A stretch of 9,973 bases of DNA from Paracoccaceae bacterium (GTDB taxonomy: Bacteria; Pseudomonadota; Alphaproteobacteria; Rhodobacterales; Rhodobacteraceae): assembly GCA_027030435.1 (NCBI GenBank), contig JALVEX010000258.1, positions 1 to 9,973 on the forward strand, read 5' to 3'. Made by a program: the position numbers and the translations under genes. The notes beneath the pieces are model-generated. The model had not been told where the DNA came from. It did not search any database and saw only the letters and a program-made list of their open reading frames with translations. Positions within the stretch are counted from its first letter, which is position 1; every line of letters begins with the position of its first letter. Below are positions 6,611-9,973 of the stretch, one piece after another.

Positions 6611-8629
6611 CTACACTCCGAAGGGGTAGAGATCGGGAAGGCCGGGCATCTGCTTTGCATCCAGCGGCTTCACCGCGCGCGTTTCGTCGATCCAGATGTA
6701 ATCATCGAACTGGCGCGAGAGATGGGCCTCGAAATAGTGGCTCGCAAGCTCCGTTTCGGGGCGGTAGATCACCCCGATGGCGCGCTCGAGGCGCGGCTTT
6801 GCAAGCTCGGCTGCAAGATCGCCGTCGGCCCCTTTCGTCATCGGCAGGATCAGCCCCGGCGCGCCGGTGAGATGGAACTGGCGCTCGAAGCTCTGGGGGT
6901 GGCTCGGGCGCACCGCCTTGATCTCCATCTGCCCTTCCCAGGTGCTGGCCGCCGCCACCGTGCCGCGATCGGTGCCGAAACCGATGTGATGGGTCTGGCC
7001 CTCGTAGCCCTCGCGCACCAGCTGGCCGATGTTGAGTTCGCCGCGCGCCGACATTTCGGTGTGGCGGGCATCGCCGATATGGGAATTATGCGCCCAGATC
7101 ACCGCCTTCGAATCGGGCCCGCGGAAATCGAGAAGGGTTTTCAGCGTGTCATACATGTGCTGATCGCGCAGGTTCCAGGAAGCGCGCGAGCCGTAATACA
7201 TCACGCGGTAGTATTTCTCGGCATCCGCCACGAGCTTGGCGTTGAGCGCCGCATCGAGGAACCTCTCGCCATCATGGGCGGCGAGCTTCTGCTGGTTCTT
7301 GAACAGATCAACCAGCATCGCCACCACGTCATCCTCGCAGGCGCGATACTGGCCGGTGAGCGCCGCGTGGCCATAGGCGGCGGGATCGCTTTCCCAGGGC
7401 GAAAGGCAGCCGTAGCGCTCGCGCGCGATCTGCGCCAGTTCGGGATCGATGCCGTCGAGATATTCGATCACCCGGCTGGCGGAATTGTAGAGGGAATACA
7501 TGTCGAGCCCGTAGAAGCCGGCGCGATCCTTCTCGGGCAGGTGGCGGTTGTGCTCGTGCAGCCAATCGACGAAATCCTTCACCTCCTCGTTGCGCCACAT
7601 CCAGGTGGGGAAGCGGGCGAAGGCCTGCCAGGTGGAGGGGGGCACGTCCACGTGGCGCACGTAATCATCGATGCGCGCGGCATCGGGCCAGTCGGCCTCG
7701 ACGGCGACGATATTGAAGCCCTTTTCCGCGATCAGGCGGCGCGTGATCAGATCGCGCATGCGGTAGAATTCGCTGGTTCCGTGGCTGGCCTCGCCCAACA
7801 ACACGATGCGCGCCTCGCCCGCGCGCTCGATCAGCTGATCGAGATCGGCCTCTTCGACGCTTTCGAAATGCACGGCATTCCGGGCGATCAGGGCGGGAAG
7901 CTCCGCGCGCTGGCGGGGGCGGTTCTCGATCACCCGGGGCTTGCCGGCTTGCGCCTCGCCAAAGCCTGCGCCCTCACGCTCCGGCCAGCCCTCCCTGCCG
8001 ATCAGCGGCACGAAGCGCACATCGGCGAGATCCTCGCGGTCAAAGCCGCCGTCCGCGCGCTTGGTGAGGCGGATCAGCTCCTGCGCGATCGGGTGTTTGC
8101 CCACCGGCACCACGAGCCGCCCGCCGACCTTCAGCTGATCCTTCAGCGATTGCGGGATCTCGGGCGATCCGGCGGAAACGAGGATCGCATCATAGGGCGC
8201 GGCCTCGGGCCAGCCCTGTGTGCCGTCGGCGTGGATCACGTGCACGTTCTCCACCCCGGCCTTCTTCAGATTCTCGGCGGCGATCTTCGCCAGTTCCCCG
8301 ATGCGCTCGATCGCCCAGACCTCGCTGGCGATTTCGGCCAGCACCGCAGCCGCATAGCCGCTGCCCGCGCCGATCTCGAGCACCTTCTCGCCGACCTCAA
8401 GCTCGAGCGCCTCCACCATGAAGGCCACGATATAGGGCTGGCTGATCGTCTGCCCGGCGGCGATGGGGAGCGGGCGATCCTCATAGGCGTAGGGGCGCAT
8501 CTCCTCGGGCACGAAAAGCTCGCGCTTCACCGTGCGCATGGCCTCGAGCACGCGCCCATCGCGCACCCCGCGGCCGTAGATCTGCTCCTCAACCATTCTT
8601 TCGCGCTGAACGGAAAAAACGTCAGACAT
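6611..8629 (-). CDS. Protein-L-isoaspartate O-methyltransferase / erythromycin-esterase-like fusion
   Basis: A 672-residue two-domain cytosolic protein. Residues 1 to about 210 are a complete PIMT (Pcm) domain, which methylates isoaspartyl damage sites using S-adenosylmethionine. It contains PLPIAAGQTISQPYIVAFM (53-71), the SAM-binding motif VLEIGAGSGYAAAVLAE (83-99) and DAILVSAGSPEIPQSL (147-162). After a linker of about 40 residues, positions 250-650 form an erythromycin-esterase-like domain. LGEASHG (278-284) gives Glu280 and His283; Arg292 and Glu311 follow at the same spacing as Glu43, His46, Arg55 and Glu74 of EreB, and AHNSH (513-517) supplies further histidines. The active site thus looks intact, but the natural substrate is unknown and the Ere name does not imply macrolide resistance. 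AGGAGG at 8637-8642 lies seven bases before the ATG, a strong start. First gene of the operon. No frameshift is seen at the junction. Confidence 0.93.
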   Translation of the reverse strand: MSDVFSVQRERMVEEQIYGRGVRDGRVLEAMRTVKRELFVPEEMRPYAYEDRPLPIAAGQTISQPYIVAFMVEALELEVGEKVLEIGAGSGYAAAVLAEIASEVWAIERIGELAKIAAENLKKAGVENVHVIHADGTQGWPEAAPYDAILVSAGSPEIPQSLKDQLKVGGRLVVPVGKHPIAQELIRLTKRADGGFDREDLADVRFVPLIGREGWPEREGAGFGEAQAGKPRVIENRPRQRAELPALIARNAVHFESVEEADLDQLIERAGEARIVLLGEASHGTSEFYRMRDLITRRLIAEKGFNIVAVEADWPDAARIDDYVRHVDVPPSTWQAFARFPTWMWRNEEVKDFVDWLHEHNRHLPEKDRAGFYGLDMYSLYNSASRVIEYLDGIDPELAQIARERYGCLSPWESDPAAYGHAALTGQYRACEDDVVAMLVDLFKNQQKLAAHDGERFLDAALNAKLVADAEKYYRVMYYGSRASWNLRDQHMYDTLKTLLDFRGPDSKAVIWAHNSHIGDARHTEMSARGELNIGQLVREGYEGQTHHIGFGTDRGTVAAASTWEGQMEIKAVRPSHPQSFERQFHLTGAPGLILPMTKGADGDLAAELAKPRLERAIGVIYRPETELASHYFEAHLSRQFDDYIWIDETRAVKPLDAKQMPGLPDLYPFGV

Positions 8630-8670
8630 GGCAAAGCCTCCTCTTCGCAGGTGCTGCCGTTTCCCATCCT

Positions 8671-8704
8671 GAAACGAATTTCTTTTCGGGATCCTGTTCG
8701 TTTC
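8671..8704. promoter_or_regulatory. Inverted repeat GAAACGAA / TTCGTTTC
   Basis: GAAACGAA at 8671-8678 and TTCGTTTC at 8697-8704 are perfect eight-base inverted arms separated by 18 bp. A related element, GGAACGAAA, follows at 8712-8720. The pair overlaps the expected transcription start of the operon, just downstream of the candidate -10. It could be an operator, or a hairpin in the 5' leader of the mRNA. The repeat is read directly; no regulator is assigned. Confidence 0.4.
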
Positions 8705-8734
8705 TTAGATAGGAACGAAAGCCTCTGATTGAAG
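8704..8734 (-). promoter_or_regulatory. Candidate heat-shock (RpoH-type) promoter of the repair operon
   Basis: On the minus strand CTTC (8734-8731) is followed after 17 bases by CCTATCTAAG (8713-8704). The alphaproteobacterial heat-shock consensus, as I recall it, is CTTG-N17/18-CYTATNTNNG. The -10 part fits at every defined base, the spacing fits, and the -35 differs by one base. Transcription would begin near 8700, leaving a leader of about 70 bases before the ATG at 8629. It lies between the upstream terminator and the first gene, as expected for an operon promoter. It is a by-eye match. Confidence 0.45.
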
Positions 8735-8758
8735 GGGAAGGCGCGCCGGGGCGCGAAA

Positions 8759-8789
8759 GGAAAAGCCGCGCCGGGTGTTCCGGCGCGGC
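8759..8789 (-). terminator. Intrinsic terminator of the alcohol dehydrogenase gene
   Basis: Read leftward, GCCGCGCCGG (8789-8780) and CCGGCGCGGC (8774-8765) form a perfect ten-pair stem around the loop AACAC, followed immediately by TTTT (8764-8761). It sits 34 bp after the stop codon of the dehydrogenase gene on the same strand and isolates it from the operon to the left. Confidence 0.9.
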
Positions 8790-8822
8790 CTGATCGGGCT
8801 GAAGGGCGGTGCCCGGGGCCGT

Positions 8823-9968
8823 TCAGAGGCTTTCCTCGAACAGCCGGCGGACGTTTTCTGCCGTCAGCTTCACCGGGTTGCCGCCGCAGGTGGGATCTTC
8901 GAGCGCCTTTTCCACAAGCTCGTCGATGCGGGCGGGATCGACGCCGAGATCGGAAAGCCGGCGCGGGATGTTCAGGCGCTCGTTCAGTTCCTGCACGTAA
9001 TCCTGAAAGCCCTCGAAGCCGCCCTCGATGCCGAGATAGGCGGCGGCGGCATCGAAGCGATCGCGGATCGCGGGGGCATTGAGGCGCAGCACGGCGGGCA
9101 TGCACACGGCATTGGTGGTGCCGTGATGGGTGTGAAACAGCGCGCCCACCGGATGGCTCATGGCATGAATGGCGCCAAGCCCCTTCTGGAAGGCGGTGGC
9201 CCCCATCATGGCGGCGCTCATCATATGCGCGCGCGCCTCGAGATCCTCGGGGTTTTCATAGGCGCGCGGCAGGTATTCCTTGACCAGCCGCATGCCCTCG
9301 AGCGCGATCCCCTGGCTCATCGGGTGATAGAAGGGGCTCGAGAAGGCCTCGACGCTATGGGCGAAGGCATCGAGCCCGGTGCCGGCGGTGATGGCGGGGG
9401 GCATGCCCACGGTCAGCTCGGGATCGGCGATCACCACGCTCGGCATCACCTTGGGGTGGAAGATGATCTTCTTCACGTCGGTTTCGCTGTTGGTGATGAC
9501 GCTGGCGCGCCCCACTTCCGAGCCGGTGCCGGCGGTGGTGGGCACGGCGACGATGGGGGCGATGGCGTCCTCGTCGGCCTCGCGCCAGAGCGGGCTTCCG
9601 TCCTCGAAATCCCAGACCGGGCGGCTCTGGCCGTGCATGAAGGCCACCATCTTGGCAAGATCGAGCCCCGAGCCGCCGCCGAACGCGATCACGCCGTCAT
9701 GCCCGCCTTCTCTGTAGGCCCGGATGCCGGCTTCGAGATTCCTGTCGGTCGGGTTGGGATCGACATCCGAAAAGAGCGCGCGGCCAAGGCCGGCCTCCTC
9801 CATCAGATCGAGCGTGCGCGCGGTGATCGGCAGCGCCGCCAGCCCGCGATCGGTGACGAGGAGGGGATTGCGGATGCCGGCCTCGGCGCAGGCCTCGCCG
9901 ATTTCGCGGATGCGTCCGGCGCCGAAGCGGATGCGCGTGGGGTAGTTCCAGTTGCCTTTGAGTTCCAT
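8823..9968 (-). CDS. Iron-containing (group III) alcohol dehydrogenase
   Basis: NAD(P)-dependent oxidoreductase interconverting an alcohol and an aldehyde, in the cytosol. The 381 residues match the usual 380-390 of the family. The N-terminal dinucleotide-binding domain shows GVIAFGGGSGLDLAK (92-106) and PIVAVPTTAGTGSEV (138-152). The C-terminal helical domain carries the metal ligands Asp200 and His204 in GLDAFAHSVEAF, His268 in GAIHAMSHPVGA and His282 in HTHHGTTNA. Their spacing equals the Asp196, His200, His263 and His277 set of E. coli FucO, and the accessory His272 is also present, so the enzyme should be active. Substrate cannot be read from the sequence. The start MELKGNWNYPTRIRFGAG is typical; only five bases precede it in the window, so promoter and ribosome binding site cannot be seen and an upstream operon partner is possible. 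It ends at a strong terminator. Confidence 0.95.
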   Translation of the reverse strand: MELKGNWNYPTRIRFGAGRIREIGEACAEAGIRNPLLVTDRGLAALPITARTLDLMEEAGLGRALFSDVDPNPTDRNLEAGIRAYREGGHDGVIAFGGGSGLDLAKMVAFMHGQSRPVWDFEDGSPLWREADEDAIAPIVAVPTTAGTGSEVGRASVITNSETDVKKIIFHPKVMPSVVIADPELTVGMPPAITAGTGLDAFAHSVEAFSSPFYHPMSQGIALEGMRLVKEYLPRAYENPEDLEARAHMMSAAMMGATAFQKGLGAIHAMSHPVGALFHTHHGTTNAVCMPAVLRLNAPAIRDRFDAAAAYLGIEGGFEGFQDYVQELNERLNIPRRLSDLGVDPARIDELVEKALEDPTCGGNPVKLTAENVRRLFEESL

Positions 9969-9973
9969 CAGAT

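Noticed and set aside
6611..7880. Macrolide resistance gene
   Set aside because: The Ere-like domain is fused to PIMT in a chromosomal repair-type operon with no mobile context; the family name alone does not show macrolide hydrolysis.
8697..8720. EcfG-type general stress promoter (GGAAC ... CGTT)
   Set aside because: GGAAC at 8712-8716 faces away from the operon and has no CGTT at the right distance; the leftward CGAAC...CGTT pair has a mismatch and a 19-base spacer.
6191..8728. 845-residue plus-strand open frame opposite the PIMT-Ere fusion
   Set aside because: The opposite strand encodes two clear enzyme domains with intact motifs and good ribosome binding sites; this frame shows only antisense-type composition.

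Overview
The window is chromosomal, high-GC DNA that looks like an alphaproteobacterium, most likely a member of the Rhodobacterales. The reasons are the very GC-rich third codon positions, the close fit of XseA, PurD and the small lipoprotein to what I remember of Rhodobacteraceae proteins, and the intergenic string GCCTCCGGCGGGGATATTT, which I recall as a recurrent intergenic motif in that group. No database was consulted. I see no mobile element, tRNA, rRNA or CRISPR array.

Layout from left to right. Positions 1-1335 (minus) hold most of xseA, cut by the left edge. It is divergent from purD (1421-2683, plus), with an 85 bp shared control region. Downstream of purD lies a structured 277 bp spacer (2684-2960) with the Rhodobacterales-type motif, a strong hairpin and a plus-strand terminator. 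A small lipoprotein gene (2961-3584, minus) converges on it. Positions 3694-8629 (minus) form a compact three-gene operon, read from right to left. It encodes a protein-L-isoaspartate O-methyltransferase fused to an erythromycin-esterase-like domain, then an unnamed 398-residue all-helical protein, then an X-family DNA polymerase. A spacer with a perfect intrinsic terminator and a heat-shock-type promoter candidate separates this operon from an iron-containing alcohol dehydrogenase gene (8823-9968, minus), whose start codon sits 5 bases from the right edge.

The housekeeping part (xseA, purD) is ordinary. The operon is the most interesting part. It joins a protein-repair methyltransferase, an Ere-type hydrolase, an uncharacterised protein and a gap-filling DNA polymerase, behind a sequence that matches the alphaproteobacterial RpoH promoter consensus except for one base. 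The simplest reading is a stress or damage-response operon repairing both proteins and DNA. The polymerase has an intact nucleotidyltransferase triad, but its C-terminal PHP domain has lost essentially all metal ligands, so the exonuclease normally found in bacterial PolX should be dead here.
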